This document shows, piece by piece, positions 1 through 5,492 of a DNA stretch of 13,873 nt. Under the pieces are notes generated by a model. That model was not told the origin of the DNA. It ran no database searches and worked only from the letters and a program-made list of their open reading frames with translations. The number at the start of each line of letters is the position of its first letter. The stretch's first letter is position 1. This DNA is from Bacteroidia bacterium (GTDB taxonomy: Bacteria; Bacteroidota; Bacteroidia; UBA8524). A program made the translations under genes and the position numbers. The DNA lies in NCBI GenBank assembly GCA_023277325.1, contig JALRIQ010000094.1, forward strand, positions 1-13,873, given 5' to 3'.

Positions 1-691
1 TCGCCTCAAAAGCATAGATGACGGCAAAAAGCGTATCAGAACTGGAAGCCACGAAGGCCTCCAATGGCATATTCTTCTGGATGCGGGAGGCGTAAATCTC
101 AGGAACCTCAAATTCAATTTTCAGTGGACGTTCCTTGACAAGACTAACTAATGCCTGACCTACAGAAATGTAGGCTCCTTCACTAACCTGCCTTAATCCG
201 ATGCGTCCGGAGAATGGTGCTTTCACCAAACAACGGTCAATGCGTACATTCAGAATATCCAATTCCGCCTGAAGGCTGGCAGCTTTATTGGCACTTGCGT
301 CATAAGCCTCCTGGCTAATGGCTTCCGCCTTTAAAAGAGATGTATTTCTTTCAAGCTCCTTTTTGGCCAGGTTTAAATTAACCTGAACATTTTGAGCCTG
401 GGCACGAAAATCGCGGTCATCGATTTGAAACAGTGGAGAGCCCTTTGAAATTTCAGAGCCTTCTTGAAAGAAGATTTTCATTAAACGACCACTTTCCTCA
501 GCCTTCAGTTCGACTTCCTCATTGGCCATTACTGTTCCGGTTGCTTGTATGGCCTCTACCAGAGATGCCGTTTGAATACGAAGAATATTCGCCTCTAAAC
601 CCGGTCCGGATTTTTTCTTTGACGCGACTATAGTTCCTTCTCTGCATGAAACTAGTCCGATGATGAAAAGGATAAATAGGTAGGTTTTCAT
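1..691 (-). CDS. RND efflux periplasmic adaptor (membrane fusion) lipoprotein, N-terminal part
   Basis: The reading frame starts at the ATG complementary to 689-691 and stays open to the left edge, giving 230 residues without a stop; the C-terminus is outside the window. Residues 1-16 are a lipoprotein signal (lipobox Leu-Val-Ser-Cys, Cys16). Residues about 50-92 and 153-184 are the two halves of a biotinyl/lipoyl-like barrel-sandwich domain; Lys-Ala-Pro-Phe-Ser-Gly at 157-162 is the usual adaptor signature. They are separated by a helical hairpin (about 93-150), and a beta-barrel begins near 190. Family knowledge: such adaptors are anchored in the periplasm and join an RND pump to an outer-membrane channel to export drugs, metals or lipids. 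The pump and channel genes should lie to the left and are not seen, so the substrate is unknown. It lies downstream of a terminator and so probably has its own promoter, although I found no good one. Confidence 0.88.
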   Translation of the reverse strand, partial: MKTYLFILFIIGLVSCREGTIVASKKKSGPGLEANILRIQTASLVEAIQATGTVMANEEVELKAEESGRLMKIFFQEGSEISKGSPLFQIDDRDFRAQAQNVQVNLNLAKKELERNTSLLKAEAISQEAYDASANKAASLQAELDILNVRIDRCLVKAPFSGRIGLRQVSEGAYISVGQALVSLVKERPLKIEFEVPEIYASRIQKNMPLEAFVASSSDTLFAVIYAFEA

Positions 692-742
692 TGATTCGCT
701 TAAGTGAATATAACATTTTGGCCCCGACATGTTCGTTAAATT

Positions 743-758
743 TTGGGTAGAAACCCAA
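743..758. other. Small perfect stem-loop between terminator and adaptor gene
   Basis: TTGGGT, a four-base loop AGAA, and ACCCAA form a 6-bp perfect hairpin. It sits 3 bases from the larger terminator hairpin and about 50 bases ahead of the adaptor start (minus strand). It may reinforce termination or lie in the adaptor leader. The role is inference. Confidence 0.4.
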
Positions 759-761
759 CGA

Positions 762-800
762 AAAAGGGCCGATACAACATAAGCTGTACGCGGCCCTTTT
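762..800 (-). terminator. Intrinsic terminator after the small basic ORF (possibly bidirectional)
   Basis: A perfect 10-bp inverted repeat (AAAAGGGCCG at 762-771, CGGCCCTTTT at 791-800) is followed on the minus strand by a T-run of five. The inner TACA/TGTA (773-776, 785-788) can extend the stem across a small internal loop. It lies 29 bases past the stop of the 48-residue ORF and separates it from the adaptor gene. A-tract and T-tract flank both sides, so it could work in either direction, but there is no plus-strand gene to its left in this window. Confidence 0.75.
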
Positions 801-819
801 AAGCGAAAAAGATGCCAAC

Positions 820-838
820 ACTGCGCGATTAACGCAGT
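820..838 (-). other. Stem-loop across the stop codon of the small basic ORF
   Basis: ACTGCG (820-825) and CGCAGT (833-838) form a perfect 6-bp stem whose 7-base loop contains the TAA stop (829-831) of the small minus-strand ORF. On the minus strand it is followed about ten bases later by a run of five T, so it could be a weak first terminator or a 3'-end stabilising structure. Confidence 0.35.
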
Positions 839-975
839 TGGGCTAATCTTTTTTCTAAAACTTCCTTCGACATAGAAATGTGAAAGTGCACTTTGAAAAA
901 TCGCATCAACACTTCTAGTGACGTTTTGCGTCGTCTTACGGCCTTAGCCAATTGACGATCGATTAAATCTGTCAT
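829..975 (-). CDS. Small very basic hypothetical protein (48 residues)
   Basis: I do not recognise this protein. The frame runs from ATG (973-975) to TAA (829-831). It begins Met-Thr-Asp-Leu-Ile-Asp-Arg-Gln and is rich in Lys and Arg, with a cluster Arg-Arg-Arg-Lys at 14-17 and a predicted helical C-terminus ending Gln-Leu-Arg. There is no signal peptide and no Cys. Support that it is a real gene: an AAGGGAG ribosome binding site (complement of 984-990) lies about 8 bases before the ATG, a -7-like box (995-1002) sits at the same distance from the start as in neighbouring genes, and hairpins including a good terminator follow the stop. The charge suggests nucleic-acid or ribosome binding, which is inference only. 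A 12-base perfect palindrome AAAGTGCACTTT lies inside it at 883-894. The alternative is a chance ORF within a small RNA. Confidence 0.6.
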   Translation of the reverse strand: MTDLIDRQLAKAVRRRKTSLEVLMRFFKVHFHISMSKEVLEKRLAQLR

Positions 976-994
976 AAGTAATTCTCCCTTGCTA

Positions 995-1002
995 CAAGTA
1001 TA
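995..1002 (-). promoter_or_regulatory. Candidate -7 promoter box TATACTTG for the small basic ORF
   Basis: On the minus strand this reads TATACTTG, one base from the Bacteroidota -7 consensus TAnnTTTG. It is 19 bases ahead of the ATG of the 48-residue ORF, leaving a short leader that holds the ribosome binding site. No convincing -33 TTG/TTTG is seen at the usual spacing. Confidence 0.45.
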
Positions 1003-1128
1003 AACGTAGTAATCAGGAAAAGGTTACGTGCAATGCGGAAAAGGTTTTAGGTTCCGCGCAAATTTAAAGTATCAGAATTTCAAGCCGATTATTACCGAAA
1101 AAGCTGCTAAAAATTCGTGGCGTCTGCG

Positions 1129-1136
1129 TATACTTG
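1129..1136 (+). promoter_or_regulatory. Candidate -7 promoter box TATACTTG for the small lipoprotein
   Basis: The plus strand reads TATACTTG, the same octamer found ahead of the divergent small ORF and the E1 gene. It ends 17 bases before the lipoprotein ATG. No clear -33 element is present. The rest of the 976-1153 intergenic region shows nothing else I can name. Confidence 0.45.
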
Positions 1137-1153
1137 TACAAATCGATTGAACA

Positions 1154-1630
1154 ATGAAAACAAAATTTACGACACTATTGCTCGCCTTTGCGATGATTTC
1201 TTCTACAGCCTTGCTTAGTTCTTGCGGAAAAGATGATGATAATGGCGGTACTGGTGGTGGCGGTGGATCCACGCCGAAAGCAAATTCAATGACTGCCACT
1301 ATCGGAACAAAAATATTGGACCCTGCACAAGAGCCTATTGTATCTTTTGATGCGGGAAGCTTAAGTATCACTGCAAACGACAAAGATCAGTCAACCACTC
1401 TAGCGCTATATGTTGACGTAAATGGAAGCAATAGCCAACCAATTGGCTCGGTTGCTTTTGGAAACGTTCAAATTGGTGGAGACCTTTACACTGGTGATGG
1501 CGGAACGGTTAAATTGACGACAAACGATAAGTCTAATCGTATCATTGAAGGTACTTTTACCTTTTCAGCGAAAAACAGCCAACAAGCTAACATCGATGTT
1601 TCAGGCGGAAGCTTCTACATCAAGTATTAA
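1154..1630 (+). CDS. Small surface-type lipoprotein, DUF6252-like
   Basis: This is a 158-residue protein with a lipoprotein signal: basic start Met-Lys-Thr-Lys, hydrophobic stretch 8-21, lipobox Leu-Ser-Ser-Cys with Cys24. Gly-Lys-Asp-Asp-Asp directly after the Cys resembles the surface-export signal (Lys-Asp/Glu-Asp/Glu) described for Bacteroidota lipoproteins, so exposure on the outer face is likely by analogy. A flexible Gly-rich linker follows (about 31-38). The remainder (about 43-158) looks like one beta-rich domain with a late Glu-Gly-Thr-Phe-Thr-Phe-Ser-Ala strand (about 132-139) and an ending Gly-Gly-Ser-Phe-Tyr-Ile-Lys-Tyr, as seen in small lipoproteins of the DUF6252 type. I recognise this by pattern, not by search. 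The function is unknown. It is transcribed alone, with a promoter-like box upstream and a terminator downstream. Confidence 0.85.
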   Translation: MKTKFTTLLLAFAMISSTALLSSCGKDDDNGGTGGGGGSTPKANSMTATIGTKILDPAQEPIVSFDAGSLSITANDKDQSTTLALYVDVNGSNSQPIGSVAFGNVQIGGDLYTGDGGTVKLTTNDKSNRIIEGTFTFSAKNSQQANIDVSGGSFYIKY

Positions 1631-1650
1631 GCGATACAATAATCAAATTG

Positions 1651-1678
1651 AAGAGCCCACCTTGAGTGGGCTTTTTTT
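1651..1678 (+). terminator. Intrinsic terminator of the lipoprotein gene, shared convergently with xth
   Basis: AGCCCAC (1654-1660), loop CTTGA and GTGGGCT (1666-1672) form a 7-bp stem followed by TTTTTT. It begins 20 bases after the lipoprotein stop. Its T-run overlaps the last codons of the convergent exonuclease gene, so the hairpin also lies immediately after that gene's stop on the minus strand, where the T-tract is weaker. Confidence 0.85.
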
Positions 1679-2444
1679 ATAGATCGAGAATGGAATACAT
1701 CGGACAATGATCCGAATGTTTCGCGTCAGGCAGAATCAAAGAAGCGTTTAATCTATCTGCCAATCCTTCGGTGAGCATGATATAATCAATACGCCAACCT
1801 TTGTTATTATTGCGCGCATTGGCACGGTAGCTCCACCATGTATAATTATCAGGCTCAAGATGTAAGCTTCGGAAGCTGTCTACATACCCATTCCCAACAA
1901 AATTATCAAACCATTCTCGCTCTTCCGGTAAGAATCCCGAAGAGTCTTTATTTCCTTTTGGATCATGGATATCAATGGCCTTATGACAGATATTGTAATC
2001 GCCACAAAGAATAAGATTTGGAATCTCCTTTCTAAGGCTGTTTACATAGTCCAGGAAAAAGTCTAGCCATCCCATTTTAAAGGCTTGTCTATCATCGCCG
2101 CTGGATCCGGAAGGGTGATAAATACTCATCACTGAATATCCATCATAATCAGCTCGGATTACACGGCCTTCGCGGTCGTATAAAGGATTACCCGTTCCAT
2201 ATTCAACATGTTTAGGCTCCTCTTTCGAAAAGATGGCCACTCCGCTGTATCCCGCCTTTTCAGCAGAATACCAATAATGCTTATAGCCAACATGCTCGAG
2301 AACGGCGGTCTCTACCTGTTCCTTGTATGCTTTGGTTTCTTGGATACAGATTATATCCGGCGACTCGTCTTGCAACCATTGCACAAAGCCTTTTTTCATG
2401 GCCGCGCGAATTCCATTCACATTATAGGTACAGATCTTCTTCAT
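1677..2444 (-). CDS. xth: Exodeoxyribonuclease III / AP endonuclease (ExoA/Xth family)
   Basis: This 255-residue protein spans the full family length. It is a Mg2+-dependent DNA repair enzyme that incises at abasic sites and degrades 3' ends. The complete EEP catalytic set is visible: Asn8 in Tyr-Asn-Val-Asn-Gly-Ile-Arg, Glu36 in Ile-Gln-Glu-Thr-Lys, Tyr109 in Ile-Tyr-His-Pro-Ser-Gly, Asp149 and Asn151 in Gly-Asp-Tyr-Asn-Ile, Asp220 in Trp-Arg-Ile-Asp-Tyr, and Asp245-His246 in Ser-Asp-His. The start is ATG (2442-2444), 3 bases after the stop of the E1 gene, so it is probably cotranscribed and translationally coupled with E1. No promoter is visible between them. The stop at 1677-1679 abuts the shared hairpin. 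It is cytoplasmic with no signal peptide. The symbol could equally be exoA in this phylum. Confidence 0.96.
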   Translation of the reverse strand: MKKICTYNVNGIRAAMKKGFVQWLQDESPDIICIQETKAYKEQVETAVLEHVGYKHYWYSAEKAGYSGVAIFSKEEPKHVEYGTGNPLYDREGRVIRADYDGYSVMSIYHPSGSSGDDRQAFKMGWLDFFLDYVNSLRKEIPNLILCGDYNICHKAIDIHDPKGNKDSSGFLPEEREWFDNFVGNGYVDSFRSLHLEPDNYTWWSYRANARNNNKGWRIDYIMLTEGLADRLNASLILPDAKHSDHCPMYSILDL

Positions 2445-2447
2445 GTT

Positions 2448-4499
2448 TTAATAATTTAATAGCCAGGAAATCGCTTCTTGAACTTTATCACCATTCGGCA
2501 ACATTTCCTTTTCGAGTCCCATATTTAGCGGAACCGCCGGCACATTGGCTGAACCAACGGTTTGTACAGGAGCATCCAGATATTGGAAACATTCTCTGCT
2601 GATTCTTCCCGCAATCGCCTCTGCAAAAGAGTTCTTCAAGGTTTCTTCGGTCAGTACAAGCACCTTTCCGTGTTTCTTGCATTGTGCATAGATGGCCTCA
2701 TCATCGCATGGATTTAATGTTCTTAGGTCGAGAATTTCGACTTGACCAGGGAATGCTTTTTCTGCTGCCATGGCCCAATAAACACCCATTCCATAAGTGA
2801 TAATGGCCATGGACTCGCCATTCTCCACAGCTTCATCAGACGCCTGCAAAGCGATACGCGCCTTGCCTAAAGGAATCATATAATCTTCAGAAGGCTCAAT
2901 GGCTTTTGCTCCTTCAGTACCCGGAACTTTGCTCCAGTAGAGTCCTTTATGCTCGAACATGACAACCGGGTTTGGATCATAAAATGCTGCCTTCATTAAA
3001 CCTTTCATGTCTGCCGCATTGGATGGATAAACCACTTTAATTCCTTTTATCTGAAGTATGCTGCTTTCAACAGTTCCTGAATGATAAGGTCCACCACCAC
3101 CATAGGCACCTGTTGGCACACGAATCAAGGCTTGAACCGGGTATTTCCCGTTCGACAAGTAACAGCTTTTTGAAAGCTCTGTCACGAGTTGGTTCACCCC
3201 TGGCCAGATATAGTCGGCAAATTGAATTTCTACAATTGGCTTACATCCTACTGCAGAAAATCCGGCGGTTGAACCGATGATATAGGCTTCCTGAATCGGC
3301 GTATTGAACACGCGATCATCCCCATATTTTTTCCCTAGAGTAGCTGCTTCCCTAAAAACTCCTCCCAAACGACTTCCTACGTCCTGTCCGTATAACAGCG
3401 CATTCGGGTTATTTTTCAGAATTTCATCCATGGCAAAGAGCGCAGCATCCACCATGATTACCGTATCATTTCCTTCAGGAGCGCGTTCTCCGACTTCTTC
3501 GGTTACGGTTGTTGGCGCAAACTCATGATCGTACAATGAAATGGCAGTCGGTTCATCTGCATTTTTTGCCTTCTCGAAGTCCTCTTCGATATTTTGACGT
3601 GCCTGATCCTCCATAGCCGTCAAATCTGCCTCTTCAACACCAAGGTCGAGCAATACTTGTCTTAAGGCAGGAAATGGATCCGTTTGTGCATGTTTGGACA
3701 AATCCTCTTCCGTGCGGTAAAACTCCTTTCTTACTCCCGAGGTATGATGGCCGAGTAATGGAACGGTGGCATGCACCAATATTGGTTTTCTTTTGCTACG
3801 CACATATTCAATGGCTTTTTCCATTTCCTCATAGGAAGCGATAAAATCGGTACCATCTACACGAACTCTTTTTAGCCCTTTAAATCCTGCGGCATATTCG
3901 TACGCATCCATGGCCCGCATTTCTTTGCCCGTAGCAGAAATGCCCCAATCATTATCCTGAATCAAGTAAATAATCGGCAAATCATGCAAAACAGCCATTT
4001 GTAATGCCTCAGCTACTTCTCCTTCGGTAACAGAGCCATCCCCCAATGAACAAACAACCACAGGTTTATCAACCCCATCGAGTAATTTCTGGCTTTCCAG
4101 GTAAGCGATACCATGCGCCATCCCTGTAGCTGGAATCGTTTGCATTCCGGTCGCACTGCTCTGATGTGGCATTTTCGGCATCCCCGGGCGATTTAAGGAT
4201 GGATGAGCGTAATAGGTTCTTCCACCACTAAAAGGATCGTCTTTTTTTGCAAGAAGCTGCAACATCAACTCATATGCAGTCATTCCCATCGCCAACAACA
4301 TGCCTTCATCGCGGTAATAAGGGGCGGCATAATCGCACTCCTTCAATAAGATACCACATGCCATTTGAATGGCCTCATGCCCTTTACTTGTTGAATGTAC
4401 GTATTTGGTTATCTGTCTGTTAACATCATATATGTCAGCCATTGCTCGAGCGTTGCACATGAGCTGATAAACGTGCAGAAGCGTTTCTTTTTTTACCAT
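2448..4499 (-). CDS. Branched-chain 2-oxoacid dehydrogenase E1, fused alpha and beta subunits
   Basis: This 683-residue thiamine-diphosphate enzyme decarboxylates 2-oxoacids from Leu, Ile and Val and loads the acyl group onto lipoyl-E2. In Bacteroidota it primes iso-branched fatty acids. Residues 1 to about 325 are the alpha (PF00676-like) half: the ThDP/Mg motif runs from Gly-Asp-Gly (153-155) to Gln-Asp-Asn-Asp-Trp (181-185), and the phosphorylation-loop-type His-His-Thr-Ser-Gly is at 251-255. A charged linker leads to the beta half (about 345-683) with Asn-Thr-Pro-Ile-Gln-Glu at 399-404 (Glu for cofactor activation) and a C-terminal transketolase domain. E2 and E3 are not nearby. Start: the frame extends to an ATG at 4634, but that would leave 2 bases to the divergent STAS gene and adds a non-conserved stretch. 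ATG 4499, with a -7-like box 16 bases upstream, is preferred. Acetoin or pyruvate E1 is less likely. Confidence 0.92.
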   Translation of the reverse strand: MVKKETLLHVYQLMCNARAMADIYDVNRQITKYVHSTSKGHEAIQMACGILLKECDYAAPYYRDEGMLLAMGMTAYELMLQLLAKKDDPFSGGRTYYAHPSLNRPGMPKMPHQSSATGMQTIPATGMAHGIAYLESQKLLDGVDKPVVVCSLGDGSVTEGEVAEALQMAVLHDLPIIYLIQDNDWGISATGKEMRAMDAYEYAAGFKGLKRVRVDGTDFIASYEEMEKAIEYVRSKRKPILVHATVPLLGHHTSGVRKEFYRTEEDLSKHAQTDPFPALRQVLLDLGVEEADLTAMEDQARQNIEEDFEKAKNADEPTAISLYDHEFAPTTVTEEVGERAPEGNDTVIMVDAALFAMDEILKNNPNALLYGQDVGSRLGGVFREAATLGKKYGDDRVFNTPIQEAYIIGSTAGFSAVGCKPIVEIQFADYIWPGVNQLVTELSKSCYLSNGKYPVQALIRVPTGAYGGGGPYHSGTVESSILQIKGIKVVYPSNAADMKGLMKAAFYDPNPVVMFEHKGLYWSKVPGTEGAKAIEPSEDYMIPLGKARIALQASDEAVENGESMAIITYGMGVYWAMAAEKAFPGQVEILDLRTLNPCDDEAIYAQCKKHGKVLVLTEETLKNSFAEAIAGRISRECFQYLDAPVQTVGSANVPAVPLNMGLEKEMLPNGDKVQEAISWLLNY

Positions 4500-4514
4500 G
4501 TTTTTTGGGACTTG

Positions 4515-4522
4515 CAAGTATA
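4515..4522 (-). promoter_or_regulatory. Candidate -7 promoter box TATACTTG for the E1-xth operon
   Basis: On the minus strand it reads TATACTTG, identical to the boxes at 995-1002 and 1129-1136, ending 15 bases before the ATG at 4499. Its placement argues for the 4499 start over the upstream ATG at 4634, which would put the promoter inside the coding sequence. Confidence 0.45.
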
Positions 4523-4595
4523 CGAAAAATGGAAGGAAAGGCAGGTTTAGCGAGCCAACTAACTTGAGCGAATCAGTCGATAATGTGATTTTAAC

Positions 4596-4626
4596 TTGCA
4601 TGTAAAATCTTTTAATAGAATCTTTG
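4596..4626 (+). promoter_or_regulatory. Candidate promoter of the partner-switching operon
   Basis: TTG (4596-4598), a 20-base spacer, then AATCTTTG (4619-4626) resembles the Bacteroidota TTG-N19/20-TAnnTTTG arrangement with one mismatch in the -7 box. It ends 10 bases before the STAS ATG. No strong ribosome binding site is seen. The divergent region 4500-4636 must serve both this operon and E1. Confidence 0.4.
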
Positions 4627-4636
4627 AGAAACATCT

Positions 4637-4987
4637 ATGACACAACACGTTAAAATCCTGAATCAACCTGCATGCAGTGTTCTTAGTTTTGAAGGGCTCA
4701 AAAATTTGGATGCCAACTCCGCCCATCGCGTGAAGGCAGAGATAAAAGGGCTGCTCTCCGACGAAACTATTAATGCCGTAATTGACCTCAGCTCCATCCA
4801 ATTTATTGACAGTACAGGTTTTGGAGCCTTAATTTCTGTGCTCAAGACTGTAAAAGGGCGCAATGGTAATTTAATTCTCACCGGCGTGTCTTCGGAAGTA
4901 AGAGAGCTGATGGATTTGATGCAATTGCTCAATGTGTTCCAACTCAGCGATACGGTTGAAGAGGCGATTTCTAAATTAAACGCATAA
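4637..4987 (+). CDS. STAS-domain anti-sigma factor antagonist (SpoIIAA/RsbV-like)
   Basis: This 116-residue cytoplasmic single-domain protein is the phospho-switch of a partner-switching module. The STAS signature Phe-Ile-Asp-Ser-Thr-Gly-Phe-Gly lies at 56-63, with Ser59 as the expected phosphorylation site. The preceding strand Ala-Val-Ile-Asp-Leu-Ser (47-52) and the closing helix fit the SpoIIAA fold and length. By analogy, unphosphorylated protein binds the HATPase encoded next door, releasing whatever that protein holds; phosphorylated protein does not bind. It is the first gene of a three-gene operon, with 4 bases to the next start, and it runs divergently from E1. A partner role in the same pathway is inferred from gene order. 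Its output could also be direct binding of the STAS protein to another enzyme, as known for SypA-type proteins in Vibrio. Confidence 0.93.
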   Translation: MTQHVKILNQPACSVLSFEGLKNLDANSAHRVKAEIKGLLSDETINAVIDLSSIQFIDSTGFGALISVLKTVKGRNGNLILTGVSSEVRELMDLMQLLNVFQLSDTVEEAISKLNA

Positions 4988-4991
4988 GCCT

Positions 4992-5489
4992 ATGCTTTTC
5001 ATCAAAAGCTTCCAAGCAGACACCATTGAAACCGACAACCTGGCGATTTGGCTCGAAGAAGTGGCTATGGCGTTGGAATCGATTTCATATCATAAACTTC
5101 GCTTTGTGGTGCATGAGGCTTTCGTTAATGCATGCAAATTTTCTGGCGATAACCATTCCTCTATCATTGTCGTTATTCGCCATCAGGACAAACTCGAAAT
5201 CGCCATTACCGATCCGGGCAAAGGCTTCGAAATTCCTCAAAACCTGGATCATTTTGATGCCGCTGCTATTGGTTTCAAATGGAACCTTGTTACCGATAGG
5301 AATACTGCTGTTATTGCTGAAATCCGCGACCCTCATACTTTGAGCTTTCACCTCAGTACAGAGGTAAACGAACCAGGTAATGAATTAAGAGAAAACCACC
5401 GTGGTTTAATCAGCATTTTAAAAGCTTCCCGAAAGCTGAGTTACCATTTCGTACCCAACTCCTTGAACTACCTTCAAATAACCTGCTAG
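4992..5489 (+). CDS. HATPase serine-kinase/anti-sigma-type protein (RsbW/SpoIIAB-like)
   Basis: This 165-residue protein has a GHKL ATP-binding fold. The N box is His41-Glu42-Ala-Phe-Val-Asn46-Ala-Cys-Lys-Phe-Ser, the G1 box is Asp74-Pro-Gly-Lys-Gly-Phe79, and a G2-like Arg137-Gly-Leu139 precedes the last strands. By family it should bind ATP, phosphorylate the neighbouring STAS Ser, and sequester a target when the STAS protein is phosphorylated. It is longer than minimal RsbW proteins between G1 and G2: about 57 residues, including a predicted beta segment around 98-122, separate the two boxes, so the ATP lid is enlarged or remodelled. It starts 4 bases after the STAS stop, and its own stop is 3 bases before the phosphatase ATG. 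No sigma-B-type gene is in the window, so the target is unknown. ATPase/kinase identity is firm; the anti-sigma role is only analogy. Confidence 0.87.
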   Translation: MLFIKSFQADTIETDNLAIWLEEVAMALESISYHKLRFVVHEAFVNACKFSGDNHSSIIVVIRHQDKLEIAITDPGKGFEIPQNLDHFDAAAIGFKWNLVTDRNTAVIAEIRDPHTLSFHLSTEVNEPGNELRENHRGLISILKASRKLSYHFVPNSLNYLQITC

Positions 5490-5492
5490 GTC

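Noticed and set aside
519..821. A 100-residue minus-strand frame overlapping the adaptor start and terminator
   Set aside because: It reads in a different frame through the clear adaptor coding sequence and across the terminator hairpin; its composition is not protein-like and no family is recognisable.
1241..1270. GGTGGTGGC-type repeat as a possible slippery or phase-variable tract
   Set aside because: It is a mixed-codon Gly linker (GGT, GGC, GGA), not a homopolymer or strict tandem repeat likely to slip.
1072..1383. A 103-residue minus-strand frame opposite the lipoprotein, with a Pro-rich run
   Set aside because: The Pro run is simply the complement of the lipoprotein's Gly linker; it is a shadow of the real gene.
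4500..4634. N-terminal 45-residue extension of E1 from the ATG at 4634
   Set aside because: It leaves only 2 bases to the divergent STAS gene, has no family conservation that I recognise, and the promoter-like box lies inside it.
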